DNA of 64,000 bases from Cloacibacterium caeni (GTDB lineage Bacteria; Bacteroidota; Bacteroidia; Flavobacteriales; Weeksellaceae), in the NCBI RefSeq assembly GCF_907163105.1, contig NZ_OU015321.1, positions 2,654,918-2,718,917 of the forward strand, written 5' to 3'. The position numbers were made by a program, and so were the translations under genes. Shown piece by piece: positions 53,309 to 61,922 of the stretch. Within the stretch, counting starts at the first letter, position 1; each line of letters starts with the position of its first letter. The notes beneath the pieces were generated by a model. That model saw only the letters and a program-made list of their open reading frames with translations, did not search any database and was not told the DNA's origin.

Positions 53309-56236
53309 ATGATTAGAAAGCTTACTTTGGCATTTGCTGCAGTCTTAGTTTCTGTAGTTGCTTTTGCCCAAAACCAGTTTCAGTGGAAAGAAGCTTCGAG
53401 TGGCGGTTACACGTATAAATATGTGACCAATGACCCTGCGAAAGCTCGTTTTTACACTTTGAAGAATGGTTTAACTGTTATTTTAAGTCCTACGAATAAG
53501 GATCCTAGAATCCAAGCGTATGTTGCCATCAAAGCAGGAAGTAAAACAGACCCTGCAACCAATACTGGTTTGGCGCATTATTTAGAGCACATGTTATTTA
53601 AAGGAACTGATAAATACGGTTCATTAGATTGGTCTAAAGAAAAAGTAGAATTAGAAAAAATTGACGCATTATACGAGCAATATAATTCTACTAAAGACGA
53701 AGTTCAAAGAAAAGCCATCTATAAAAAAATAGATTCAGTTTCTGGAGTTGCCGCAAAATATGCAATTGCAAACGAATATGACAAAATGATGTCTGCAATG
53801 GGCGCTCAAGGAACCAATGCTTTTACCAGTTTTGAACAAACGGTTTATACAGATGACGTTCCTAGTGCTTCTTTGGATAAATATTTAGCAGTACAGGCAG
53901 AAAGATTCAGAAATCCTACACTTAGAATTTTCCATACTGAATTAGAAGCGGTTTACGAAGAAAAAAATAGAACGCTGGATAATGACGGAAGAAAAGTTTC
54001 TGAAACTTTATTCTCTAATCTTTTCCAAAAGCATAACTACGGTTTACAAACAACTATTGGTACGGTAGAACACCTTAAAAATCCTTCTTTAGTAGAAATC
54101 AGAAAGTATTTTAATAAATATTACGTTCCTAATAACATGGGAATTATCCTTTCGGGTGACTTCAATCCAGATGAGGTAATTGCAAAAGTGGACAAAGCGT
54201 TTTCTTACATGCAACCAAAACCATTTGATAAATACACTTTCCAACCAGAAGATGCGATTACAGCACCAATTGTAAAAGAAATTGTAGGTCCAGATGCAGA
54301 AAATTTAACCATCGGTTACAGATTACCTGGAAATAAAGATAAAGATGCTTTATTGGCAGATTTAGTTGGTCAAATTTTAACCAACGGAAGAGCAGGTTTA
54401 TTAGACTTGAACTTGGTTAAAAAACAAAAATTATTGAGAGCTTCAGCTTTCACTTATTCATTGATTGATTACGGAATTCTATATCTTTCTGCCGCGCCAA
54501 CTTCTGGTCAAAGTTTAGAAGATGTAAAAGCTTTAGTATTAAATGAAATCGAAAACCTTAAAAAAGGAAATTTTGATGACCAACTTATCACTTCTATCAT
54601 CAATAACATCAAGAAAAACAAAATCTACGAAACCGAAAAATACGGTGATAGAGCTAGCGTTTTGATGGATGCTTTCACTTCAGAATTAGATTGGAGAGAC
54701 CAAGTTGCTTATGTAAACGATTTGTCTAAAATCAAAAAAGAAGACATCGTAGCTTTTGCTAATAAATATTTTGGTGACAATTATGTAGCTGTTTTGAAAA
54801 GAAAAGGAGAATCTCCAGCGACTGTAAAAATTGAAAAACCATCAATTACACCAGTAGAAACCAATCCAGATAAGCAATCGGCATTTGTGAAAACAATAAA
54901 TGAAATGCCTGCAACTGCTGCGAAACCAGTTTTCTTAGATTACAAAAAAGATATTCAGAAATCTAAATTAGGAAAAGCAGAAGTGCTTTACGTTCCGAAC
55001 AAAGACAATGATATTTTCAGATTAAGTTACCGTTACAAAATAGGTTCTTTGAATGATAAAAAACAAAGTTTAGCTTCTCAATACATTCAGTTTTTAGGGA
55101 CTGATAAAATGACTGCCGAAGAAATCTCTAAAGCATTCTACAAAATTGCATGTAGTTTTAATGTTTCTACAGGAGAAGAGTACACCACGGTAAATATCGA
55201 AGGTTTACAGGAAAACTTCGAAAATGCAGTGAAATTGTACGAAGAAGTGGTAAATAATGTAAAAGCAGACGAAAAAGCATTAGCAGCGCTTAAAGCAAGA
55301 TTGAATAAAGCAAGAAAAGATGCTAAAGCAAATAAAGGTGCAATTTTACAAGGTTTAACAAGTTATGCGCTTTATGGTTCAGAAAATAAATTCAACAATG
55401 TTTTGACCAATGAGGAACTGAATGCTGTAACCGCTCAAGAATTGGTAGACAGAATTAAAAACCTAAATAATTATGAGCAAACAGTAATTTATTACGGACC
55501 AACTCCTGTTTATAACGTTGTTTCTCAGTTGAAAACATTGCACCAAGTTCCTGCAAATTTTGCAGTAGCAGCTCCAGCAAAAACTTTCAAACAAGAAGTT
55601 CCTGCTAAAAATCAAGTGCTTTTTGCAGATTATGATATGGTTCAGGCAGAAACCAGATGGATTAGAAATACAGAAACTTACAACCCAGAAAAAACGACGA
55701 TGGTTAATGTGTTCAATAACTATTTCGGTGGAGGTATGGGAAGTTTAGTATTCCAAACGATTAGAGAAAGTAAAGCTTTGGCTTACAGTACTTACGGATA
55801 TTATGTGCAGCCACAGAAAAAAGACCAAGATTACTATTTATTAGGTTATGTAGGTTCTCAAGCAGATAAATTTAACGATGCTACGGTTGCTATGAATGAA
55901 TTGCTAACCAAAATGCCAGAATTGACTAAAAATTTAGAATTGGCTAAAAATCAAGTGAAAAAAGATATTCAAACAGAGAGAATTACTCAAGATGGTATCA
56001 TTTACAACTATTTAAACGCTAAAAATTTAGGTCTTACTGATGACATTAGAAAGAAAATGTACGAAACTGTAGATAAAATTACAATGGCAGATGTTAAGAA
56101 ATTCCACCAGAATTATTTCTCAGGAAAACCTTACACGTATGCAATTGTAGCTTCTGAAAAAAGAGTTTCTATGGACGATATGAAAAAACTAGGAGAAGTA
56201 AAAAAACTTTCTTTAGAAGAAATTTTCGGATACTAG
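53309..56236 (+). CDS. M16 family zinc protease, two-domain
   Basis: A 975-residue periplasmic protein with a signal peptide (ending VVAFAQ). The first M16 domain has the inverted Zn motif H90-YLE93-H94 (HYLEHMLFKGT) and the downstream ELEAVYEEKNR Glu. Four M16-like repeats fill the rest; the second half lacks the motif and is structural. Pitrilysin-like proteases of this kind degrade peptides in a closed chamber. It is ended by a strong terminator. Confidence 0.93.
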   Translation: MIRKLTLAFAAVLVSVVAFAQNQFQWKEASSGGYTYKYVTNDPAKARFYTLKNGLTVILSPTNKDPRIQAYVAIKAGSKTDPATNTGLAHYLEHMLFKGTDKYGSLDWSKEKVELEKIDALYEQYNSTKDEVQRKAIYKKIDSVSGVAAKYAIANEYDKMMSAMGAQGTNAFTSFEQTVYTDDVPSASLDKYLAVQAERFRNPTLRIFHTELEAVYEEKNRTLDNDGRKVSETLFSNLFQKHNYGLQTTIGTVEHLKNPSLVEIRKYFNKYYVPNNMGIILSGDFNPDEVIAKVDKAFSYMQPKPFDKYTFQPEDAITAPIVKEIVGPDAENLTIGYRLPGNKDKDALLADLVGQILTNGRAGLLDLNLVKKQKLLRASAFTYSLIDYGILYLSAAPTSGQSLEDVKALVLNEIENLKKGNFDDQLITSIINNIKKNKIYETEKYGDRASVLMDAFTSELDWRDQVAYVNDLSKIKKEDIVAFANKYFGDNYVAVLKRKGESPATVKIEKPSITPVETNPDKQSAFVKTINEMPATAAKPVFLDYKKDIQKSKLGKAEVLYVPNKDNDIFRLSYRYKIGSLNDKKQSLASQYIQFLGTDKMTAEEISKAFYKIACSFNVSTGEEYTTVNIEGLQENFENAVKLYEEVVNNVKADEKALAALKARLNKARKDAKANKGAILQGLTSYALYGSENKFNNVLTNEELNAVTAQELVDRIKNLNNYEQTVIYYGPTPVYNVVSQLKTLHQVPANFAVAAPAKTFKQEVPAKNQVLFADYDMVQAETRWIRNTETYNPEKTTMVNVFNNYFGGGMGSLVFQTIRESKALAYSTYGYYVQPQKKDQDYYLLGYVGSQADKFNDATVAMNELLTKMPELTKNLELAKNQVKKDIQTERITQDGIIYNYLNAKNLGLTDDIRKKMYETVDKITMADVKKFHQNYFSGKPYTYAIVASEKRVSMDDMKKLGEVKKLSLEEIFGY

Positions 56237-56260
56237 AAACTTTCAAAATATTTTTAGAAA

Positions 56261-56287
56261 AGACCGCAATTTTGCGGTCTTTTTTTG
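56261..56287 (+). terminator. Terminator of the M16 protease gene
   Basis: AGACCGCAA/TTGCGGTCT with a TT loop and seven T residues. Confidence 0.9.
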
Positions 56288-56373
56288 TTAATCATCTTCT
56301 TTACATAATAGATTTTTTTCTCGGAATTTTATAAATGCTTACTTTTAAGCATTAATTTTAAACAAGACTTGTC

Positions 56374-57255
56374 ATGAATATGTATACACAACCTATGCTT
56401 CAAGAGAACGCATTAAAAGATAAAGTAGCCATCGTAACAGGAGGCGGAAGTGGTCTTGGAAAAGCCATGACAAAGTATTTTCTACAATTGGGCGCCAAAG
56501 TAGTGATTACTTCTAGAAATTTAGAAAAATTACAAGGAACAGCAAAAGAATTGGAGGAAGAAACTGGCGGAAAAGTACTTTGTGTTTCTTGCGATGTAAG
56601 AAATTGGGACGAAGTAGAAGCTATGAAAGAAGCTGCGATAAAAGAATTTGGTAGAATTGATATTTTGTTAAATAATGCCGCTGGAAATTTTATTTCACCA
56701 ACCGAAAGATTAACGCATTCTGCTTTTGATTCTATTTTAGATATTGTTTTGAAAGGAACCAAAAACTGTACACTTTCCGTAGGAAAATATTGGATTGATA
56801 ATAAAATTCCGGGAACAGTTTTGAATATCGTTACTACTTACGCTTGGACAGGTTCCGCTTATGTAGTTCCATCAGCTTGTGCTAAAGCTGGAGTTCTAGC
56901 CATGACGAGAAGTCTCGCTGTAGAGTGGGCAAAATACAACATTCGTTTTAATGCAATAGCACCAGGTCCATTTCCTACAAAAGGAGCTTGGGAAAGATTA
57001 TTACCAGGAGATTTGGCTGATAAATTTGATATGAGAAAAAAAGTTCCTTTAAGAAGAGTAGGGGAACATCAAGAATTGGCAAATCTTGCAGCGTATTTGG
57101 TTTCTGATTATTCTGCTTATATGAACGGAGAAGTAGTAACCATCGATGGTGGAGAATGGTTGCAAGGAGCGGGAGAATTTAATATGCTCGAACAAATTCC
57201 GCAAGAAATGTGGGATATGCTGGAAATGATGATAAAAGCAAAAAAGAAATCATAA
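56374..57255 (+). CDS. SDR oxidoreductase, 2,4-dienoyl-CoA reductase-like
   Basis: A 293-residue short-chain dehydrogenase. NADP(H)-binding VTGGGSGLGKAM (about 21-32) and NNAAGNF are present. The usual Tyr-x3-Lys pair is replaced by PSACAKAGV, as in the DECR/2,4-dienoyl-CoA reductase branch where the Lys is kept and the Tyr is placed elsewhere. PGPFPTKGAWERLLPG is typical of that branch. It would take part in oxidation of unsaturated fatty acids. No other beta-oxidation gene is in sight. Confidence 0.85.
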   Translation: MNMYTQPMLQENALKDKVAIVTGGGSGLGKAMTKYFLQLGAKVVITSRNLEKLQGTAKELEEETGGKVLCVSCDVRNWDEVEAMKEAAIKEFGRIDILLNNAAGNFISPTERLTHSAFDSILDIVLKGTKNCTLSVGKYWIDNKIPGTVLNIVTTYAWTGSAYVVPSACAKAGVLAMTRSLAVEWAKYNIRFNAIAPGPFPTKGAWERLLPGDLADKFDMRKKVPLRRVGEHQELANLAAYLVSDYSAYMNGEVVTIDGGEWLQGAGEFNMLEQIPQEMWDMLEMMIKAKKKS

Positions 57256-57267
57256 AAATCATACTTT

Positions 57268-57294
57268 AATCCCGAAAATATTTCGGGATTTTTA
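57268..57294 (+). terminator. Terminator of the SDR gene
   Basis: AATCCCGAAA/TTTCGGGATT with an ATA loop and T run. Confidence 0.9.
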
Positions 57295-57335
57295 ATTTTA
57301 AATACCTAATTTTATCTTCTCAAAAAAAGACAATA

Positions 57336-59462
57336 ATGTCGTGGAAAAATTTTTTTAAATTTTCACTAATTTTTAGTTTAATTTTCATTGGGAAGTTAAA
57401 TGCTCAAGTCTGCGGAGGTTCTTTCGGAGCTCCAATTTTCGTAGAAGATTTTGGGAGGGTGAATAATTCTTATCAGACGGTTTCTCCAGCATTGGTTTCT
57501 CCAGCATTTACCAATTATATTTATTCATCAATAATGCCACCCAATGATGGTTATTATACGATTTCAAATACTACGGAATATTTACCTTGGGGTTGGCAAA
57601 AATCATTAGATCATACCAATGATCCTTCTGGAACTTATGGAAATATGTTGGTAGTAAATGCAGATTACAGCCCAGGAGAATTTTATAGAAGAAGGGTTTC
57701 TAATCTTTGTTCTAATCAGGTTTACCGTTTTTCTGCTTGGATTATTAATTTACACAGAACTGGAGCGAATTTGATTAAGCCTAATGTAACTTTTCAAATA
57801 AGAAGTACAACTACTGGAGCTATTTTAGGTTCTATTTCTACAGGAATTTTAACAGAAGAAAACGGAGAGGTTTGGAAAAACTTTTATTTAGATTTTAAAT
57901 CAGACCCTTCTTCCTCTGATGTAGATGTAGTTTTAATTAATAATGCTCCTGGGGGAAACGGAAATGACTTGGCAATAGATGATATTAGTTTTTCTCCTTG
58001 TGGTCCATCTACATCTATTACTGCTACTTTAGGAAATCTTTTCACCACTGGAGTTTGTGACAATTTACAGAGTTTTATTCTAACTGCGCAAATGAGTTCT
58101 AATACTTTTCAAAATGTAAATTTCATTTGGCAAAAAAGTACAGATGGCGGAAACACTTGGGTAAATTTAACTGGTGCCACAAGTAATCCTAATATCACCA
58201 TTCCGGCAGGAAGTTATCAGAATAATGACCAATTCAGATTTATTGTAGGTGAATCTACTAATATAAATTTGACTTCTTGTAGGGTAATGTCTGGTATTTC
58301 TACAGTGAAAATCAATGGGTATCCTAATGCGCCAAGCAATAGGAGTTTTAGTTTTTGTAGAAATTCTACCGCAACTCTCACGACTCCAGAAAATAATATA
58401 CTTTGGTATACTTCTGCAACTGGTGGAATAGGAAGTATAAATACTCCAATTATTGATACTTCCGTGGTTGGAATTAAAGATTTTTGGATTACTCAAACGG
58501 TTAATGGGTGTGAAAGTGCAAGAGCGAAAATTACAGTTAATATTTTTGATAATCCATCGGCTCCTGTCGTTTCAAATTATGAATTTTGTCAAAATTCCAC
58601 TGCCTCATCTTTGTCAGCAGTCGGAACTGATTTGAAATGGTATACTAGTTCAACAGGAGGTACTGGAAATACAATCGCTCCAGTTCCCAATACTTCAATT
58701 GCTGGAGATTTTTCTTTTTGGGTTACACAAACGGTAAATGGTTGTGAAAGTGAAAGGGCAGAAGTAAAAGTTAAAATTCTACAAGCTCCATTTTCCACTG
58801 TTTTAAAAGACACTTCTATTTGTGATGGAGAAAATATTGTTTTAGATGTAGGTGCCGGTTTCATTGCAGAATGGCAAACAATTCCACCAGTTGTGAGTCA
58901 GACGCTGCAAATTTCAAGTCCAGGAAAATATTCAGTAAAACTTACCGATAGTAAAGGTTGTGTAGCTATTCAAACAGTTGATGTAACTCCTGGTATTACT
59001 CCGATAATTACTCAAGTGAAAAGTGGCGAGAATTTTCTAGAAATTTTAGCAGAAAATGGGAATCCTCCTTATTTGTATTCTTTAGACAATGTAAATTGGC
59101 AAACTTCTAATGTTTTTAAAAATTTGTCCGCTGGGATTTATCAGATTTATGTAAAATCTCAAACCAATAGTTGTACAGCGGTTGCTACTTCGGCGGTACT
59201 TTTTATTCCAAATGCTTTTACACCTAATCATGATGGTTATAATGATGTATGGCGCGTTTCTAATATTGAGTTTTTCTCTAATGTGAAACTTAAAATATTT
59301 GATAAATTCGGCACTCAAGTTTTTATGGCGGAAGATGTTTTAAAATTCAATTGGAATGGATTATATAATGGTAGATTATTACCTTCAGGAACTTATTGGT
59401 ATGTAATGGAAATTGATGGACATTACACCAGAACGGGGTGGATTCTTCTTAAAAATAGATAA
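57336..59462 (+). CDS. T9SS cargo protein, type B sorting domain
   Basis: A 708-residue protein with a signal peptide (ending LNAQ), an N-terminal carbohydrate-binding/lectin-like region (VEDFGRVNNSYQ...IDDISFSPC), two similar Ig-like repeats (about 336-405 and 415-485, both containing WYTS and TQTVNGCES), and a C-terminal gliding-motility/T9SS type B domain (about 615-708: FIPNAFTPNHDGYNDVW to the final GTYWYVMEIDG, GWILLKNR). It is exported through the type IX secretion system and fixed to the cell surface or released. An adhesin function is likely. Confidence 0.92.
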   Translation: MSWKNFFKFSLIFSLIFIGKLNAQVCGGSFGAPIFVEDFGRVNNSYQTVSPALVSPAFTNYIYSSIMPPNDGYYTISNTTEYLPWGWQKSLDHTNDPSGTYGNMLVVNADYSPGEFYRRRVSNLCSNQVYRFSAWIINLHRTGANLIKPNVTFQIRSTTTGAILGSISTGILTEENGEVWKNFYLDFKSDPSSSDVDVVLINNAPGGNGNDLAIDDISFSPCGPSTSITATLGNLFTTGVCDNLQSFILTAQMSSNTFQNVNFIWQKSTDGGNTWVNLTGATSNPNITIPAGSYQNNDQFRFIVGESTNINLTSCRVMSGISTVKINGYPNAPSNRSFSFCRNSTATLTTPENNILWYTSATGGIGSINTPIIDTSVVGIKDFWITQTVNGCESARAKITVNIFDNPSAPVVSNYEFCQNSTASSLSAVGTDLKWYTSSTGGTGNTIAPVPNTSIAGDFSFWVTQTVNGCESERAEVKVKILQAPFSTVLKDTSICDGENIVLDVGAGFIAEWQTIPPVVSQTLQISSPGKYSVKLTDSKGCVAIQTVDVTPGITPIITQVKSGENFLEILAENGNPPYLYSLDNVNWQTSNVFKNLSAGIYQIYVKSQTNSCTAVATSAVLFIPNAFTPNHDGYNDVWRVSNIEFFSNVKLKIFDKFGTQVFMAEDVLKFNWNGLYNGRLLPSGTYWYVMEIDGHYTRTGWILLKNR

Positions 59463-59465
59463 AAA

Positions 59466-59492
59466 AATCCCAAGTCAACTTGACTTGGGATT
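59466..59492. terminator. Bidirectional terminator between T9SS gene and M43 gene
   Basis: AATCCCAAGTC and GACTTGGGATT form a perfect 11-bp stem between two converging genes. Confidence 0.85.
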
Positions 59493-59514
59493 GTATTTTA
59501 ATAAATATTGTTGT

Positions 59515-60489
59515 TTAGTAAACTCTTAACCCAGCTCTTGGTCCAGAAGAAGCAACCGTTGCTTGAATTCTAGCTTTTTGTCCAGTCGAAAACATAAACA
59601 TAGCTGCATCATCTACATAATCCATATAGTTCATAAACATTACAGATCTTTTTACGCCTCCACAAGTATTGTAAAGAGGGTAAGTTGGTTTACCATAATT
59701 AGCACCAGTTTGGGTTGGTGTATCAGTTACTAAATCACTGCCGCAAGTTGCATCTCCCCAAATGTGACGAAGATTTAAATAATGACCTACTTCGTGAGTG
59801 CCTGTTCTTCCTAGGTTGAATGGAGAAGTAGCTCCGGTTTTACCAAAATAAGGAGCTGCAATTACTACACCATCTACAGCTGTACCAGCAGATTCTGGGA
59901 AAGTAGCGTAACCTAAAACTCCACCCATAGAACCTACTACCCAAATATTGAAATAACTTGCTGGTGAAGTAGCATCAATTCCGCCAGTAGAAGATTTTTT
60001 CATAGCGTCATTGGTACTCCAAGAAGTTTTAGTAGTAGCTTTTCTTACCGTTTTAATTAGGTGAAATCTCACTTTAGTATCTCCTGCTTTGAGTGAAGAA
60101 AATTCTGTAGGAATTTTTGAAGCATCCGTGTTCGTTCCAGCGAAGTCTGCATTTAAAACTGCAATTTGCTCAGCGATTCTTGTAGCTGAAACATTTTCTG
60201 CGGTAGTTCTGTATAATACATTTACTACTACTGGGATGTCTACGGAGCCATCAGCTAATACTCTTCCTAGTTTTTTAGCTTGAATGAATTTGTTGGCTTT
60301 TTCTTCATTGGCGATGTATTTTGCCATGAGTTTAGGGTCGCTTTTTAATCTTTCTGCTCTTAATTTTTCAGAAGGGCAACTTCTTCTAGAAGCAATGCTG
60401 GTGTTTTCTGTTAGTGTTTCAGTTGAGTCGTTTGAATTACACGCGATTAGTGTTCCAAGTGCAAATGCACCGAAAAGTAATTTCTTCAT
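59515..60489 (-). CDS. M43-type zinc metalloprotease, lipoprotein (copy 2)
   Basis: A 324-residue lipoprotein (LGTLIACNSN, Cys17) of the pappalysin-like M43 family. The zinc motif is HEVGHYLNLRHIWGD and the Met-turn MNYMDYVDDAAMFMF. About two thirds of its residues match the neighbour at 60576-61559, so the pair is a tandem duplication. A propeptide-like region (residues about 35-80) precedes the catalytic part. Protein substrates are not known. Confidence 0.92.
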   Translation of the reverse strand: MKKLLFGAFALGTLIACNSNDSTETLTENTSIASRRSCPSEKLRAERLKSDPKLMAKYIANEEKANKFIQAKKLGRVLADGSVDIPVVVNVLYRTTAENVSATRIAEQIAVLNADFAGTNTDASKIPTEFSSLKAGDTKVRFHLIKTVRKATTKTSWSTNDAMKKSSTGGIDATSPASYFNIWVVGSMGGVLGYATFPESAGTAVDGVVIAAPYFGKTGATSPFNLGRTGTHEVGHYLNLRHIWGDATCGSDLVTDTPTQTGANYGKPTYPLYNTCGGVKRSVMFMNYMDYVDDAAMFMFSTGQKARIQATVASSGPRAGLRVY

Positions 60490-60575
60490 AGTTGATTTAT
60501 TTGATTTTTAATTTTTCAGACCAATAGATAAGGATTGCCAAAGTATGGCAATCCTAATATTTTATAGAGTAAAGA

Positions 60576-61559
60576 TTATAAGTTTCTTAATCCTGCTCTT
60601 GCGCCACCTGCAGCTACTACAGCTTGCATTCTGTCTCTTTGACCAGCAGAGAACATATACATTGCAGAATCATATACATAATCCATGTAGTTCATGAACA
60701 TTACAGATCTTTGTACACCACCACAAGTGTTGTATAGTGGATAAGTTGGTGAACCGCCGTTAGAACCAGTTTGAGTAGGAGTGTCAGCTACGAAATCGTT
60801 TCCACAAGTCGCATCTCCCCAAATATGACGAAGATTTAAATAGTGTCCTACTTCGTGAGTTGCAGTTCTTCCTAAGTTGTATGGAGCAGTAGCACCAGTT
60901 ACACCAGTGTATTTAGAAGCTAAAACAACTCCATCATTCCACTGACCAGCAGATTCTGGGAAAGTTGCGTATCCTAAGATACTTCCCATATCACCTACAA
61001 CCCAAATGTTGAAGTATTGTGTTGGATCTGTAGCGTCAATTCCTTTAGTAGAAGCTTTCTTCATAGCGTCATTGGTTTTCCAAGATCTTACAGAAGTTGA
61101 TTTTCTAACTGTTTTTACCAATCTAAATCTTACTTTGGTGTCACCAGCAGCTACTGAAGCGAATTCAGCAGGGATTTTATTAATATCAGTGTTAGTTGCT
61201 CCGAAGTCTTTGTTAAGAACAGCAATTTGTTCTGCGATTCTAGCATCAGATAGATTTTCTGCAGTAGTTCTGTATAATAAATTTACAACTACAGGGATTT
61301 CTACAGTTCCATCAGCTAATACTCTTCCTAGTTTTTTAGCTTGAATGAATTTTTCAGTTCCCGCTTCTATTGCAGCAAATCTTGCTCTTGCTTTTGCATC
61401 ATTCTTTAATAATTCTGCTCTGATTTCTTCAGATGGACAAGATTTTCTAGATGCAGTTGCTGTTCTAGCATTGTCTTCTGTTAAGTTTGCAGTTTCCTCA
61501 GTTGTGTTACATGCAGCTAACATTCCTAGCGCCATAACTCCGAATAGTAATTTCTTCAT
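60576..61559 (-). CDS. M43-type zinc metalloprotease, lipoprotein (copy 1)
   Basis: A 327-residue lipoprotein (lipobox LAAC, Cys17) of the M43 family with H235-E236-x2-H239-x5-H245 (HEVGHYLNLRHIWGD), the Met-turn MNYMDYVYDSAMYMF, and a long propeptide-like N-terminus. The copy 2 gene follows at 86 bp with the same organisation, so the two are probably co-transcribed, and the duplication is recent enough that the layout is unchanged. Export to the cell surface is likely. Confidence 0.92.
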   Translation of the reverse strand: MKKLLFGVMALGMLAACNTTEETANLTEDNARTATASRKSCPSEEIRAELLKNDAKARARFAAIEAGTEKFIQAKKLGRVLADGTVEIPVVVNLLYRTTAENLSDARIAEQIAVLNKDFGATNTDINKIPAEFASVAAGDTKVRFRLVKTVRKSTSVRSWKTNDAMKKASTKGIDATDPTQYFNIWVVGDMGSILGYATFPESAGQWNDGVVLASKYTGVTGATAPYNLGRTATHEVGHYLNLRHIWGDATCGNDFVADTPTQTGSNGGSPTYPLYNTCGGVQRSVMFMNYMDYVYDSAMYMFSAGQRDRMQAVVAAGGARAGLRNL

Positions 61560-61841
61560 ATCAAATTAATTTTTAATAAAATTGTTTTTTTAATTCACAG
61601 CTGCGAATATATAGAGTTGAAATTTAGTGTGCAATATTTTTTTTAAATTTTTTTTCAAAAAGTGTTGATTTTTATTTAATGGATGTGTTTTTTCTTTGAT
61701 AAATGATTATTAAATTAACTTAAATCTTTATGAATTAGATAATTTTATTAGGTTTATTTTATTGCTGATTTTGTAATATTAGGGTGAAATGCTAGAAATT
61801 TTTTATTTTTTAGATAATTTTTTTTGTAAAGTTCTCAAAAT
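61560..61841. other. AT-rich intergenic region, no gene seen
   Basis: Extremely A+T-rich stretch between the M43 start and the clpB terminator. No reading frame of note, hairpin or known RNA motif. It presumably holds the promoter of the M43 pair, which I could not fix to one position. Confidence 0.5.
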
Positions 61842-61874
61842 AAAAAAATCCGCCTGAAAAAATTCCAGACGGAT
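61842..61874 (-). terminator. clpB terminator
   Basis: ATCCGTCTG and CAGGCGGAT with seven T residues on the minus strand, some 50 bases after the clpB stop. Confidence 0.85.
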
Positions 61875-61922
61875 CTCCTATGATAAACTTAAATGGTAAG
61901 TTATATATGAAAAATATCAATG

